Origin: Streptomyces sp. SID8374
Lineage (GTDB): Bacteria > Actinomycetota > Actinomycetes > Streptomycetales > Streptomycetaceae
Reading direction: 5' to 3'
Assembly (NCBI RefSeq): GCF_009865135.1
Contig: NZ_WWGH01000002.1
Coordinates: forward strand, 868,001 to 932,000
DNA length: 64,000 nucleotides
This document shows positions 1 to 8,587 of this stretch, piece after piece (the first letter of the stretch is position 1; every line of letters starts with the position of its first letter). Under the pieces are notes generated by a model. The model was not told the DNA's origin. It searched no databases and saw only the letters and a program-made list of their open reading frames with translations. The translations under genes and the position numbers were made by a program.

Positions 1-351
1 TGGCGCATCCTCAACGGTGACGCCGTCCCCTTCGACGACGCCGAGTACGCCCTGTGGGAGGAGCGGGCCGTCGACCACGCCGGAGGCGCCATCGCCGAGC
101 CGTACGCGCACTACCAGCTCACCCTGCCGCCGCTCGCCCGCGCCGCCGAACTGGCCCGGGTCACCGTGCCCACCCTGGTCATCCAGGCCGAGCGGGACCC
201 CATCGCCCCGCCGCCGCACGGCAAGCACCTCGCCGGCCTCATCTCCTCCGCCCGGCTGGTCGAGATCCCCGGGATGGGCCACGCCCTGCCGTCCTCCGTC
301 CACGAGCCGCTGGCCGGAGCCCTCCTCGCGCACACCCTCGGCTCCCGGTGA
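1..351 (+). CDS. rdmC: Anthracycline methylesterase (RdmC-like alpha/beta hydrolase), 5' truncated by window edge
   Basis: This is the last 116 residues of an alpha/beta hydrolase that is open at base 1. The visible part contains WRILNGDAVPFDDAEYALWE and, later, the PTLVIQAERDPIAPP and IPGMGHALPSS stretches. These carry the acid (the D of AERDP) and the catalytic histidine (GMGHAL) of the fold. From memory the wording is very close to RdmC/AknP-region aclacinomycin methylesterases, which remove the C-15 methyl ester of a glycosylated anthracycline and leave a carboxyl at C-10 that is then lost. The nucleophile serine lies off the window. The stop codon overlaps a possible GTG of the next gene (GTGA), and order and content match rdmC-rdmD-rdmE of S. 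purpurascens. High confidence in family and good confidence in substrate class; the activity itself is inferred. Confidence 0.88.
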   Translation, partial: WRILNGDAVPFDDAEYALWEERAVDHAGGAIAEPYAHYQLTLPPLARAAELARVTVPTLVIQAERDPIAPPPHGKHLAGLISSARLVEIPGMGHALPSSVHEPLAGALLAHTLGSR

Positions 352-395
352 CCGCGCGGGAGCAGGCGCCGGAGCCGACGGGAGCCGGACACACC

Positions 396-1109
396 ATGTA
401 CGGACGGGACCTGGCCCAGGTCTACGACCTGGTCCACAAGGAACGCGGCAAGGACTACCGGGTGGAGGCGGAGGCCGTGGCCGCCGCCGCACGCCGTCAC
501 CGTCGCGACGCCTCCCGGCTGCTCGACGTCGCCTGCGGGACCGGCGGCCACCTGTGCCACTTCGCCGAACTCTTCGATCACGTCGAGGGACTGGAGCTGT
601 CGGAGCCGATGGCCGTCGCCGCCCGGGCGGCGCTGCCCGGCACGCCTGTCCACCTGGGCGACATGCGCGACTTCCAGCTCGACGCCCGCTTCTCGGTGGT
701 CACCTGCATGTTCGGCTCCATCGGCTACATGGAGTCCACCACCGAACTACGGCGCGCGCTCGACATGTTCGCACGGCACCTGGAGCCCGGCGGGGTGGCC
801 GTGGTCGACCCCTGGTGGTTCGACGAGACCTTCCTCGACGGTCACGTCTCCGCCGACGTGGTCACCGTCGACGGCGTGACCGTCTCCCGCGTCTCGCACT
901 CCGCCCGCCGGGGCCGCGTCTCGCACATGGACGTCCATGTCGTCGTCGCCGAACCGGGCGTCGGAGCACATCACTTCGTCGACCGGCACGACATCTCCCT
1001 GTTCAGCCGGGAGGAGTACGAGGAGGCCTTCTGCGCCGCCGGATTCCGGGTCGAATACCTGCCGGGGCAACCCTCCGGGCGGGGGCTGTTCGTCGGCGTC
1101 CTGACATGA
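396..1109 (+). CDS. SAM-dependent aminosugar N-methyltransferase (AknX2/RdmD/DesVI type)
   Basis: A 237-residue class I methyltransferase. The SAM loop LLDVACGTGGHL is at about residues 47-58, followed by GDMRDF and SVVTCMFGSIGYM. These are typical of DesVI/TylM1/AknX2 enzymes that N,N-dimethylate the 3-amino group of a dTDP-3-amino-deoxyhexose, for example in making L-rhodosamine. The ATG start gives MYGRDLAQVYD, which lines up with the paralogue at 31430-32149 (MYSTDLAEVYE). A GTG at 348 overlapping the upstream stop would add 16 residues that look unconserved. It sits between the methylesterase and the 11-hydroxylase, as rdmD does. A second copy of the family in the same cluster is unexpected for one aminosugar. 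Family is certain; exact sugar acceptor is inferred. Confidence 0.85.
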   Translation: MYGRDLAQVYDLVHKERGKDYRVEAEAVAAAARRHRRDASRLLDVACGTGGHLCHFAELFDHVEGLELSEPMAVAARAALPGTPVHLGDMRDFQLDARFSVVTCMFGSIGYMESTTELRRALDMFARHLEPGGVAVVDPWWFDETFLDGHVSADVVTVDGVTVSRVSHSARRGRVSHMDVHVVVAEPGVGAHHFVDRHDISLFSREEYEEAFCAAGFRVEYLPGQPSGRGLFVGVLT

Positions 1110-1164
1110 CCGGGGACGCGGGCGCCGCCCGCACCCGAGCAGCGAACGACACGAGAGGAGCGAC

Positions 1165-2760
1165 ATGAACGACCACGAGGTCGACGTCCTGGTGGTGGGT
1201 GCGGGGCTCGGCGGCCTGTCCACGGCGATGTTCCTCGCCCGTCAGGGCGTCCGGGTACTCGTGGTGGAGCGGAGGTCCGGGCTCTCGCCCTACCCACGCG
1301 CCGCCGGTCAGAACCCGCGGACCATGGAACTGCTGCGGATCGGCGGCGTCGCCGCCGAGGTCGTCCGGGCCGACGACATCCGCGGCGACCAGGGCGACTT
1401 CGTCATCCGGATCGGCCGCACGGTCCGCGGCGAACCCCTACGCACCGTGTCGGAGAGCTTCGACGACATGGTCGCCGCCACCGCCCCCTGCACTCCGGCG
1501 GGCTGGGCCATGCTCTCCCAGGACAAGCTGGAGCCGATCCTCCTCGCCCAGGCCGAACGCCACGGCGGCGCCGTCCGTTTCGACACCCGGCTGGTCTCCT
1601 TCCGGCAGGACGACGACGGCGTGACGGCCACCCTGGAGGGCCCCGACGGCGGATACGACCTGCGGGCCCGCAACCTCGTCGCGGCCGACGGCAACCGCAG
1701 CGCCGTCCGCGAGTCCCTCGGCATCGGACGGTACGGACACGGGACCCTCGCCCTCATGGCAGGCGTCATCTTCGACGCGGACCTGACGGGCCTGCTGGAG
1801 GCAGGTTCCACCGGCTGGTACTACCTCCACCACCCCGAGTTCACCGGCACCTTCGGCCCCACCGACTGCCCCGACCGCTTCACCCTCTTCGTCGAGTACG
1901 ACCCGGAGAAGGGGGAGAGCCCCGACGACTTCACCCCGGAGCGGTGCACCGAGCTCATCCGGCTCGCGCTGGAGGACCCCGGTCTGGAACCGGAGATCAT
2001 CGACATCCAGGGCTGGGAGATGGCCGCCCGGATCGCCGAACGGTGGCGCGACGGGCGGGTCTTCCTCGTCGGCGACGCCGCCAAGGTCACCCCGCCGACC
2101 GGAGGCATGAGCGGCAACGCGGCTGTCGCCGACGGCTTCGACCTCGCCTGGAAGCTCGGCGCCGTGCTGAAGGGCCAGGCCGGACCCGGCCTCCTCGACA
2201 CCTACGAGCCAGAACGCCGCACCGCCGCCGAGCTCGTCGTCGCCGAAGCGCTGGCCATCTACGCCGAGCGGATGGCCCCGCACATGGCCGACATGTGGGA
2301 CCGGTCCGTGGGATATGCCGAGACGCTCCTCGGCTTCCGGTACCGCTCCACGGCCGTGCTCGCCTCGGACGAGGACCCGGCCCGGGTCGAGAACCCGCTG
2401 GAGCCGACCGGCCGCCCCGGCTTCCGCGGCCCGCACGTCCCGGTCCTCCGGGACGGCGAACCCGTCTCCACGGTCGAACTCTTCGGCGACGGCTGGACCC
2501 TGATCGCCGGCGAGTCCGGAGACACCTGGGCCCCCGCGGCCGCCCGGCTAGCCACCGAACTGTCCCTCCCGGTCACGGCACTCCGGATCGGTCTCGACCT
2601 CGCCGACCCGGACGACCGTGTGTCCGCGGCGTACGGCATCGGCAAGTCCGGCGCCAGCCTCGTCCGCCCCGACGGGATTGTGGCCTGGCGCGTCGACGAG
2701 GCGCCCACCGACACCGCCGCCGTCCTCGACGACGTCCTGAGGCGGATCCTCGACCGGTGA
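1165..2760 (+). CDS. rdmE: Aklavinone 11-hydroxylase, FAD-dependent monooxygenase
   Basis: A 531-residue aromatic hydroxylase of the PHBH type. The FAD-binding VVGAGLGGLS is at residues 10-19 and the second flavin motif is VGDAAKVTPPTGGMSGNAAV at about 305-325. A C-terminal thioredoxin-like domain ends in the usual GIVAWR. The N-terminus MNDHEVDVLVVGAGLGG and the phrase YPRAAGQNPRTMELLRI agree with RdmE/DnrF as I remember them. The enzyme uses NADPH and O2 to add the 11-hydroxyl to aklavinone-type aglycones, giving epsilon-rhodomycinone-type chromophores. The start has a GAGGAG ribosome site seven bases upstream. A perfect 18-bp hairpin follows the stop, so the transcript probably ends here. 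This gene rules out a plain aclarubicin-type product unless it is inactive. Confidence 0.93.
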   Translation: MNDHEVDVLVVGAGLGGLSTAMFLARQGVRVLVVERRSGLSPYPRAAGQNPRTMELLRIGGVAAEVVRADDIRGDQGDFVIRIGRTVRGEPLRTVSESFDDMVAATAPCTPAGWAMLSQDKLEPILLAQAERHGGAVRFDTRLVSFRQDDDGVTATLEGPDGGYDLRARNLVAADGNRSAVRESLGIGRYGHGTLALMAGVIFDADLTGLLEAGSTGWYYLHHPEFTGTFGPTDCPDRFTLFVEYDPEKGESPDDFTPERCTELIRLALEDPGLEPEIIDIQGWEMAARIAERWRDGRVFLVGDAAKVTPPTGGMSGNAAVADGFDLAWKLGAVLKGQAGPGLLDTYEPERRTAAELVVAEALAIYAERMAPHMADMWDRSVGYAETLLGFRYRSTAVLASDEDPARVENPLEPTGRPGFRGPHVPVLRDGEPVSTVELFGDGWTLIAGESGDTWAPAAARLATELSLPVTALRIGLDLADPDDRVSAAYGIGKSGASLVRPDGIVAWRVDEAPTDTAAVLDDVLRRILDR

Positions 2761-2767
2761 CGACGAA

Positions 2768-2807
2768 GCGGCGGCCCGGGGCGGAGGAATCCGCCCCGGG
2801 CCGCCGC
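2768..2807. terminator. Strong bidirectional hairpin terminator
   Basis: A perfect 18-bp GC stem (2768-2785 with 2790-2807) is closed by a GGAA tetraloop. It lies between the convergent 11-hydroxylase and 3-ketoreductase genes and can serve both strands. Confidence 0.85.
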
Positions 2808-2851
2808 GGGGACGGGACCGGCGTGCCGTCACACCCGCCGGTCCGCCGTTC

Positions 2852-3889
2852 TCAGCGTGCGCCAGGACCCCCGACCAGCAGCCGGGACGCGGACGCCGGC
2901 ATGCCGACCGTCCGTGCGACCTGGCGCACCCGCTCCACGAGCAGCGCCTGCCGCAACGTCGCCGTCTCCTCGCCGGCCGACCGGGCCTTGGCCAGCGCCG
3001 CCCGCACGAACGCGTCCATGGCGTTGAAGACCTGGTTGTCCTCCGGCAGCGCCCGCTCCGTCACCACGTCCTGCTGCTCGATCCGCACCACCGGCCGCAG
3101 CTGCTCCGGCGGAGTGAACGCCCTCCGCACGCTGACCCGCCCCCGGTCGCCCCAGAGGGCGTACATCGACCGGTACGCGTGCTCGAAGCCGAAGTCCAGC
3201 TGCGCCGTCACCCCGCGCTCGTCGCAGAGCAGCACGCTGCCGGCCACGTCCACCCCGGTCGACCCGTCGACCCGCAGGAACGCGCCGAGCACCTCCAGCT
3301 CCCCGGTCAGATGCAGCTGGGCCGCCCGCAGCGGATACACTCCCACGTCCAGCAGCGCCCCGCCGCCCAGCTCCGGGCGGTAGCGGAACGACTCCGGCGC
3401 CAGCGGCGGCACCGCGAACGTCCCCGAGAACTGGCGCAGTCCGCCCACCGAATCGTCCAGCATCGCCCGCACCGCGGCATGCTGCGAGTGGTGCAGGAAC
3501 ATGAAGTTCTCGGCCAGCACCAGCCCGAGCCGGGACGCCGTCGTCAGCAGCTCCAGCGTCTTCTCGTACGTGTCCGACATAGGCTTCTCGACCAGGACGT
3601 GCTTCCCCGCCCGCAGCGCCCGCATCGCCCACGCGTGGTGCATGCCGGGCGGCAGCGGGATGTAGACGGCGTCCAGGTCCTCACGCTCCAGCAGTGCCTC
3701 GTACCCCCCGACCCCTTCGCAGCCGAAGACGGCCCCGACCTGCACGGCCCTGGCCTCGTCCCGGCTGGCCACCGCCACGAGGTCGACCCGGTCGTGCGCG
3801 GCGAGAACGGGCATGATCCGGCGGATCGCGATGTTCGCGGTCCCGAGCACACCCATTCTGAGCGCCCGTTGCTGACGGTGCTCTGGCAT
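2852..3889 (-). CDS. NDP-hexose 3-ketoreductase (AknQ/UrdZ3-like, Gfo/Idh/MocA family)
   Basis: A 345-residue oxidoreductase with an N-terminal Rossmann fold (MGVLGTANIAIRRIMP, residues 11-26). The conserved EKPMSDTYE loop carries the family lysine, and a C-terminal GFO_IDH_MocA alpha/beta domain includes LLDVGVYPLRAAQL. Relatives reduce the 3-keto group left by 2,3-dehydratase action, setting C-3 of 2,6-dideoxysugars such as 2-deoxyfucose and rhodinose. I chose the ATG at 3889 because GAGG lies six bases upstream; ATG 3901 and GTG 3931 are further in-frame options with poor spacing. It is divergent from the P450-like/glycosyltransferase operon and shares a promoter region that carries SARP-like repeats. 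Confidence 0.85.
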   Translation of the reverse strand: MPEHRQQRALRMGVLGTANIAIRRIMPVLAAHDRVDLVAVASRDEARAVQVGAVFGCEGVGGYEALLEREDLDAVYIPLPPGMHHAWAMRALRAGKHVLVEKPMSDTYEKTLELLTTASRLGLVLAENFMFLHHSQHAAVRAMLDDSVGGLRQFSGTFAVPPLAPESFRYRPELGGGALLDVGVYPLRAAQLHLTGELEVLGAFLRVDGSTGVDVAGSVLLCDERGVTAQLDFGFEHAYRSMYALWGDRGRVSVRRAFTPPEQLRPVVRIEQQDVVTERALPEDNQVFNAMDAFVRAALAKARSAGEETATLRQALLVERVRQVARTVGMPASASRLLVGGPGAR

Positions 3890-3946
3890 AGCGATCCTCA
3901 TCACCTCGCGGGAGTCCCTTGGCGTCGCCACCGTATTTCCGGACGA

Positions 3947-3975
3947 TCCAACGCCGCTTGAGGACCGCTGGACCC
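3947..3975. promoter_or_regulatory. SARP-like heptamer repeat site 1 (divergent promoter 3890-4069)
   Basis: Heptamers TCCAACG, TTGAGGA and TGGACCC start at 3947, 3958 and 3969, exactly 11 bp apart. Read on the minus strand, the core GTCCAGCGGTCCTCAA matches the cores of the sites at 23847 and 33070. The spacing is that of DnrI/ActII-ORF4 boxes. Either or both divergent genes could be the target; the assignment is inferred from pattern only. Confidence 0.5.
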
Positions 3976-4069
3976 CGAAACGGGCCCGGAGGGACGGAGG
4001 TCCGCTTTCGAGTGTTCTTCTAATCCGGCCCCGTACGTTGCCGGGTAATCGGATGACGGAGGTGGCTCG

Positions 4070-5161
4070 GTGACAGCGGCGACCAGTGCGCTGGGGCGCG
4101 ACCTACAGCTCGTACACGCGGCACAGTGGCTCTACTCGGTGAACGGTGAACCGTTCGTCCCCGGCGACGGAGACCCGTACGCCGGCCTGGTGCGCGGCTT
4201 CGACGAGGACACCGCACCCTTCCACGCGGCCCTCGCGGAGCGCGGACCGCTGTGGCGCAGCAGGCTCGGACACTGGGTCGCCGGCCCGGCGGCCCTGCCC
4301 GGACTGCTCGGCCATCCCGACCTCGTGGTCGCGGCGGCCGTTCCCCAGTCCGAACCGTGGCTGCCCGCGCCGGACCGGCAGCGGACCGCCGCGCGGGGTC
4401 TCGCCCACCGGGGCGCCGTCCGCGCCGCCGCCGCGCCGCTGCGGCAACGGGTCGCCGGGACGGCGGCCGGCATCGCGCCCGGCCCCGCCGACCTGATCAG
4501 CGCCGTCGCGGCCCCACTCGTCGCCGCCGGCTACGCCGCGCTCCTCGGCGTGGCCGAGGACCGGCACGCCGAGTTCGCCGCCGCCGTCACGGACACCGCG
4601 CCCTCCGTCGACGCCCTGCTCTGTCCGCAGAGCCTCGCTGTCACCGGACGGGCCGCCGCCGGAGTCCGCGAACTGCGCGGACTCCTCGCCCCGTCGGACC
4701 ACGCCGAGGCCGGACTCGTCCTCGCGGTCGCCGGCACCCGCGCCGCCACCGACCTCCTCGGCGAGACGCTGCTGAGCCTCCTCGATCGGCCCGGGGAGTG
4801 GACACGGCTGCGCACCGATCCCGCACACGCCGCCGCGGCCGTCCGTGCCGCCACGCCCCCGCAGGGCCCCTGGCACCTCCACCCGCTGACTGCCCTCGCC
4901 CCTCTGGACGCGGCCGGCGTCCCCATCGAGGCGGGCGACCACGTCACCCTCGTGCCCGGCCCCGGCGATGCGGAGCCCGCCCCCTACGCGCGGCTGCTGC
5001 TCCCCGGCGCCCGCGCCGTCGCCGGGGAGGCGCTTCGCCTGCTCGCCGCACGCTTCCCGCACGTCCGGCCCGACGGCGCGCCGGTCCGCGCCCGCCGTGC
5101 CCCCGTCACCCGCCGCCTGGTCCGGCTGCCCGCGCTGCTCGGCGAGGAGGAGACCCGATGA
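4070..5161 (+). CDS. P450-like glycosyltransferase auxiliary protein (AknT/DnrQ family), strongly degenerate
   Basis: A 363-residue cytochrome P450 relic. It keeps an I-helix-like VAGTRAATDLLGETLLSLL stretch (about residues 222-240). It has neither a heme-ligand cysteine motif (FGxGxHxCxG) nor an ExxR motif: where relatives have EALR it reads RAATPPQGPW. It therefore cannot be a heme monooxygenase. AknT, DnrQ and DesVIII have this character and act by binding and activating a partner glycosyltransferase. The stop overlaps the start of the downstream glycosyltransferase (ATGA), the usual layout for such pairs. The GTG start has GGAGG seven bases upstream. It is about 50 residues shorter than the second copy at 17424-18671. 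Role by family and context. Confidence 0.85.
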   Translation: MTAATSALGRDLQLVHAAQWLYSVNGEPFVPGDGDPYAGLVRGFDEDTAPFHAALAERGPLWRSRLGHWVAGPAALPGLLGHPDLVVAAAVPQSEPWLPAPDRQRTAARGLAHRGAVRAAAAPLRQRVAGTAAGIAPGPADLISAVAAPLVAAGYAALLGVAEDRHAEFAAAVTDTAPSVDALLCPQSLAVTGRAAAGVRELRGLLAPSDHAEAGLVLAVAGTRAATDLLGETLLSLLDRPGEWTRLRTDPAHAAAAVRAATPPQGPWHLHPLTALAPLDAAGVPIEAGDHVTLVPGPGDAEPAPYARLLLPGARAVAGEALRLLAARFPHVRPDGAPVRARRAPVTRRLVRLPALLGEEETR

Positions 5162-6468
5162 AGGTCCTGTTCACGTCCCTGGCCCACCACACCCACTACT
5201 ACCCCTTGGTGCCGCTCGCCTGGGCCCTGCGCACCGCGGGTCACGAGGTCCGGGTCGCCAGCCAGCCCGAGCTGACCGACGTCATCACCGGTACGGGGCT
5301 CACCGCCGTCCCGGTCGAGTGGTCCCTCGGCCCGGTCGAGGACATGGGTCTCCTCGGCGCCCTCCACGACGAGGCTTCCGCGCACGTCCAGGGCTTCGAC
5401 TTCGCCGCCCGTGGCGACCGCCCCTGGACCTGGGAGCAGCTCCTCGCCCTGGAGAACGTCATGGTGCCGACCCTGTACGGCGCCCTCAACAACGACGTCA
5501 TGGTCGACTCGCTCGTCGCCTTCGCCCGCTCCTGGCAGCCCGACCTCGTCGTCTGGGAGACCTTCACCCTCGCAGGCGCCCTCGCCGCCCGCGCCACCGG
5601 CGCCGCCCACTGCCGACTCGTCTCCGGCCCGGACATCAGCGTCCGCGCCCGACAGGAGTTCCTGCGCCTCGCCGCCGAGCAGGAACCCGAGCACCGCGAG
5701 GACCCCACCGCCGAGTGGCTGGAGCGGACCCTCGCCCGTATCGGCTCCCCGCACGGATACACCGAGTCCATGGTCACCGGCGAGTGGACCGTGAACACCA
5801 CCCCGCCCAGCACCCAGCTCGACCTCGGCCTGCCGACCGTCCAGGTCCGGCACGTCGCCTACAACGGCCCCGCCGTCGTCCCCGACTGGCTGCGCACCGC
5901 CCCGGAGCGCCCTCGCGTGTGCGTGACGCTCGGCTCCTCCGCGGCCGACACCGGCGTCGACATGCTCAAGCTCCTCGGCGGCCTCGCCCAGCTCGACGCC
6001 GAGATCGTCGCCACCGTCGACGCGGAGACCATGGCGGCCGCGGACCTCCCGGACAACGTCCGGCTCGTCGACTTCGTCCCGCTCAACGACCTGCTGCCCA
6101 CCTGCGCCGCCGTCGTCCACCACGGCGGCGTCGGCACGAAGGCGACCGCGGAACTGCACGCCGTCCCGCAGCTGATCCTCGCCTTCGGATGGGACACCGA
6201 GGTCATGGGCCGCGGGCTGGAGGAGATCGGCGCGGGCATCTGCCTGCCCAGTGCCGAACTGCTCCCGGAAGCGGTCCGCACCCAGGTCGACCGGCTCCTC
6301 ACCGAGCCGTCGTACGCCGAGGGCGCTCGCCGGCTCCAGGAGGAGCTGCGCGCCGTGCCCAGCCCCAACGAGATCGTCCCGGTCATCGAGAGGCTGGTCG
6401 CCGAGCACCGCGTCGGTGCCGACGCCGGACCGGCCTCCCGCGGCACCCACGTCGCCCACCACAGCTGA
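5158..6468 (+). CDS. Anthracycline glycosyltransferase (AknS/DnrS-like, GT1)
   Basis: A 436-residue GT-B fold enzyme. The N-terminus MKVLFTSLAHHTHYYPLVPLAWALRTAGHEV is the acceptor-side Rossmann domain. The nucleotide-sugar side has the HHGGVGT motif (about residue 320) followed by PQLILAFGWDTEVMG. This is the family that attaches aminodeoxysugars such as L-rhodosamine or L-daunosamine to C-7 of anthracyclinones. The start codon overlaps the stop of the P450-like helper, implying coupled translation and a complex. The next gene begins seven bases after its stop. Which sugar it transfers cannot be read from sequence; being paired with a helper favours the first sugar, as for AknS/AknT. Confidence 0.87.
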   Translation: MKVLFTSLAHHTHYYPLVPLAWALRTAGHEVRVASQPELTDVITGTGLTAVPVEWSLGPVEDMGLLGALHDEASAHVQGFDFAARGDRPWTWEQLLALENVMVPTLYGALNNDVMVDSLVAFARSWQPDLVVWETFTLAGALAARATGAAHCRLVSGPDISVRARQEFLRLAAEQEPEHREDPTAEWLERTLARIGSPHGYTESMVTGEWTVNTTPPSTQLDLGLPTVQVRHVAYNGPAVVPDWLRTAPERPRVCVTLGSSAADTGVDMLKLLGGLAQLDAEIVATVDAETMAAADLPDNVRLVDFVPLNDLLPTCAAVVHHGGVGTKATAELHAVPQLILAFGWDTEVMGRGLEEIGAGICLPSAELLPEAVRTQVDRLLTEPSYAEGARRLQEELRAVPSPNEIVPVIERLVAEHRVGADAGPASRGTHVAHHS

Positions 6469-6475
6469 GGCGGAG

Positions 6476-7786
6476 ATGTCAGAGATATCGGATACCAAGG
6501 CGCAGGTCCTGAACCTGGCACGCACGTTCCACAAGGAGCAGGAGACCCGCGCTTTCGAAGCCGGGGTCACGCCGATCCTGCCCGCCGGGGCAGTCCTCGA
6601 CGAGGAGGACCGGATCGCGCTCGTCGAGGCGGCGCTGGAGCTGCGCATCGCCGCCGGCGTGCGGTCCCGGAAGTTCGAGAGCGAGTTCGCGCGCTACTTC
6701 CGGCGCCGCAAGGCGCACATGGTCAACTCCGGCTCGTCGGCGAACCTGCTGGCGGTCGCGGCGCTGACCTCGCCCAAGCTGAAGGACGTGCGGCTGCGCC
6801 CCGGCGACGAGGCCATCACTGTCGGGGCGGGTTTCCCCACCACCGTCAACCCGCTTGTGCAGTACGGGCTGAAGCCGGTCTTCGTCGACATCGAGATGGG
6901 CACGTACAACGCCTCGCTCGAACAGATCGAGGCGGCGATCACCCCGCGCACCCGGCTCATCATGATCGCCCACGCGCTCGGCAATCCCTTCCCCGTCGCC
7001 GAGGTCGCCGAACTCGCGGCCCGGCACGGCATCTTCCTCGTCGAGGACAACTGCGACGCGGTCGGCTCCACCTACCGAGGACGGCTCACCGGCACTTTGG
7101 GCGACCTGTCGACGGTCAGCTTCTACCCCGCCCACCACATCACCGCCGGCGAGGGCGGCTGCGTCCTCACCTCCAGCCTCGAACTCGCCAGGATCGTCGA
7201 GTCGATGCGGGACTGGGGCCGGGACTGCTGGTGCGAACCAGGCACGGACAACACCTGCCTCAAGCGGTTCGACTACCAGCTGGGGACCCTGCCGGCCGGC
7301 TACGACCACAAGTACATCTTCTCCCACGTCGGATACAACCTGAAGGCGACCGACCTCCAGGGCGCCCTGGCGCTCAGCCAGATGCGCCGGATCGACGACT
7401 TCGGTGTCGCCCGTCGGCACAACTGGCAGCGGCTCCACGACGGCCTCGCCGACGTGCCCGGCCTGCTGCTGCCCCGGGCCACCCCGGACAGCGACCCGAG
7501 CTGGTTCGGCTTCGTCCTCACCGTGCTGCCCGACGCCGGATTCACCCGCCGCGACCTCGTCGGTTTCCTGGAGTCGCGCCGCATCGGCACCCGGCGGCTC
7601 TTCAGCGGCAACATCACCCGCCACCCCGCCTACCAGGACGTGGACTACCGGATCGTCGGCGAGCTGACCAACTGCGACACCGTCACCGAGGACACCTTCT
7701 GGGTCGGCGTCCACCCAGGACTCACCGCCGAGATGATCGATTACGTCATCGAGTCCGTCACCGAGTTCTGCACGCGAAAGGGCTGA
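6476..7786 (+). CDS. NDP-4-keto-6-deoxyhexose 3-dehydratase (AknP/SpnQ/UrdQ-like)
   Basis: A 436-residue fold-type I PMP enzyme of the DegT/DnrJ/StrS superfamily. The substitution FYPAHHITAGEGG places histidine where aminotransferases have the Schiff-base lysine. That is the signature of 3-dehydratases (ColD/E1/SpnQ), which remove the 3-hydroxyl. Cysteines in CEPGTDNTCLKRF are consistent with the iron-sulfur-dependent E1-like members, though cluster binding is only suggested. This provides the 3-deoxy step for rhodinose or cinerulose. It lies in the same operon as the helper, glycosyltransferase, ketoreductase and aromatase, with seven- to eight-base gaps. Confidence 0.86.
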   Translation: MSEISDTKAQVLNLARTFHKEQETRAFEAGVTPILPAGAVLDEEDRIALVEAALELRIAAGVRSRKFESEFARYFRRRKAHMVNSGSSANLLAVAALTSPKLKDVRLRPGDEAITVGAGFPTTVNPLVQYGLKPVFVDIEMGTYNASLEQIEAAITPRTRLIMIAHALGNPFPVAEVAELAARHGIFLVEDNCDAVGSTYRGRLTGTLGDLSTVSFYPAHHITAGEGGCVLTSSLELARIVESMRDWGRDCWCEPGTDNTCLKRFDYQLGTLPAGYDHKYIFSHVGYNLKATDLQGALALSQMRRIDDFGVARRHNWQRLHDGLADVPGLLLPRATPDSDPSWFGFVLTVLPDAGFTRRDLVGFLESRRIGTRRLFSGNITRHPAYQDVDYRIVGELTNCDTVTEDTFWVGVHPGLTAEMIDYVIESVTEFCTRKG

Positions 7787-7793
7787 TCACGTC

Positions 7794-8579
7794 ATGACCG
7801 AACGTACCGTCAGGACCGCCGTCGTCACCGGTGCCACCAGCGGGATCGGGCTCGCCGTCGCACGCCACCTGGCCGCTGACGGCCACCGTGTCTTCCTCTG
7901 CGCCCGGGACGCCGATCGCGTCGCGCTCACCGTGAAGGAGCTGCGCGCCGAGGGGTACGAGGCGGACGGAGCAGCCTGTGACGTGCGGGACACGGACGCG
8001 ATCGAGCGGCTGGTAGGCGCGGCCGTGGCGCGCTACGGACCGGTCGGCATCCTGGTCAACAACGCCGGCCGCAGCGGCGGCGGGGAGACCCACACGCTCA
8101 CCGACGAGCTGTGGGACGACGTGATGGCCACCAACCTCGACAGCGTCTTCCGGTTCACCCGCGCCGTGCTCACCACCGGCGGGATGCGGGAGGGCGACTG
8201 GGGGCGGATCGTCAACATCGCTTCCACCGGCGGCAAACAGGGCGTCGTCCTCGGTGCCCCCTACTCCGCCTCCAAGCACGGCGTCGTCGGCTTCACCAAG
8301 GCGCTCGGCCTGGAACTGGCCAAGACCGGGATCACGGTCAACGCGGTCTGCCCCGGCTACGTCGAGACGCCGATGGCGGTCCGGGTCCGCCAGGGTTACG
8401 CCGCCGCCTGGGAGACCACCGAGGACGAAGTCCTCGGCCGCTTCCAGGCCAAGATCCCGCTCGGCCGCTACACCACCCCCGACGAGGTGGCGGGGATGGT
8501 CGGCTACCTGCTGACCGACGCGGCCGCTCCCGTCACCGCGCAGGCGATCAACGTCTGCGGCGGCCTCGGCAACTACTGA
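7794..8579 (+). CDS. Type II polyketide C9 ketoreductase (AknA/DpsE/ActIII-like)
   Basis: A 261-residue short-chain dehydrogenase. It has the NADPH loop TGATSGIG (12-19), NNAG (89-92), catalytic Ser144, Tyr157 and Lys161 (PYSASK), and the long insertion WETTEDEVLGRFQAKIPLGRY typical of ActIII-type ketoreductases. It reduces the C-9 keto of the nascent decaketide on the acyl carrier protein, fixing first-ring folding. The ATG is eight bases after the 3-dehydratase, and the aromatase follows nine bases later. The KS operon lies 14 kb away on the other strand. Confidence 0.93.
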   Translation: MTERTVRTAVVTGATSGIGLAVARHLAADGHRVFLCARDADRVALTVKELRAEGYEADGAACDVRDTDAIERLVGAAVARYGPVGILVNNAGRSGGGETHTLTDELWDDVMATNLDSVFRFTRAVLTTGGMREGDWGRIVNIASTGGKQGVVLGAPYSASKHGVVGFTKALGLELAKTGITVNAVCPGYVETPMAVRVRQGYAAAWETTEDEVLGRFQAKIPLGRYTTPDEVAGMVGYLLTDAAAPVTAQAINVCGGLGNY

Positions 8580-8587
8580 GGAGAGCC

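Noticed and set aside
348..395. GTG 348 as start of the first N-methyltransferase
   Set aside because: It overlaps the upstream stop attractively, but the 16 extra residues are unconserved and the paralogue starts at the equivalent of ATG 396.
1944..3383. Long plus-strand frame spanning the 11-hydroxylase end and the antisense of the ketoreductase
   Set aside because: Arg/Pro-rich shadow of real genes in other frames, interrupted by the strong hairpin at 2768.
4070..5161. Reading the gene as a functional cytochrome P450
   Set aside because: No heme-ligand cysteine loop and no ExxR; family and coupling to a glycosyltransferase fit an AknT/DnrQ helper.
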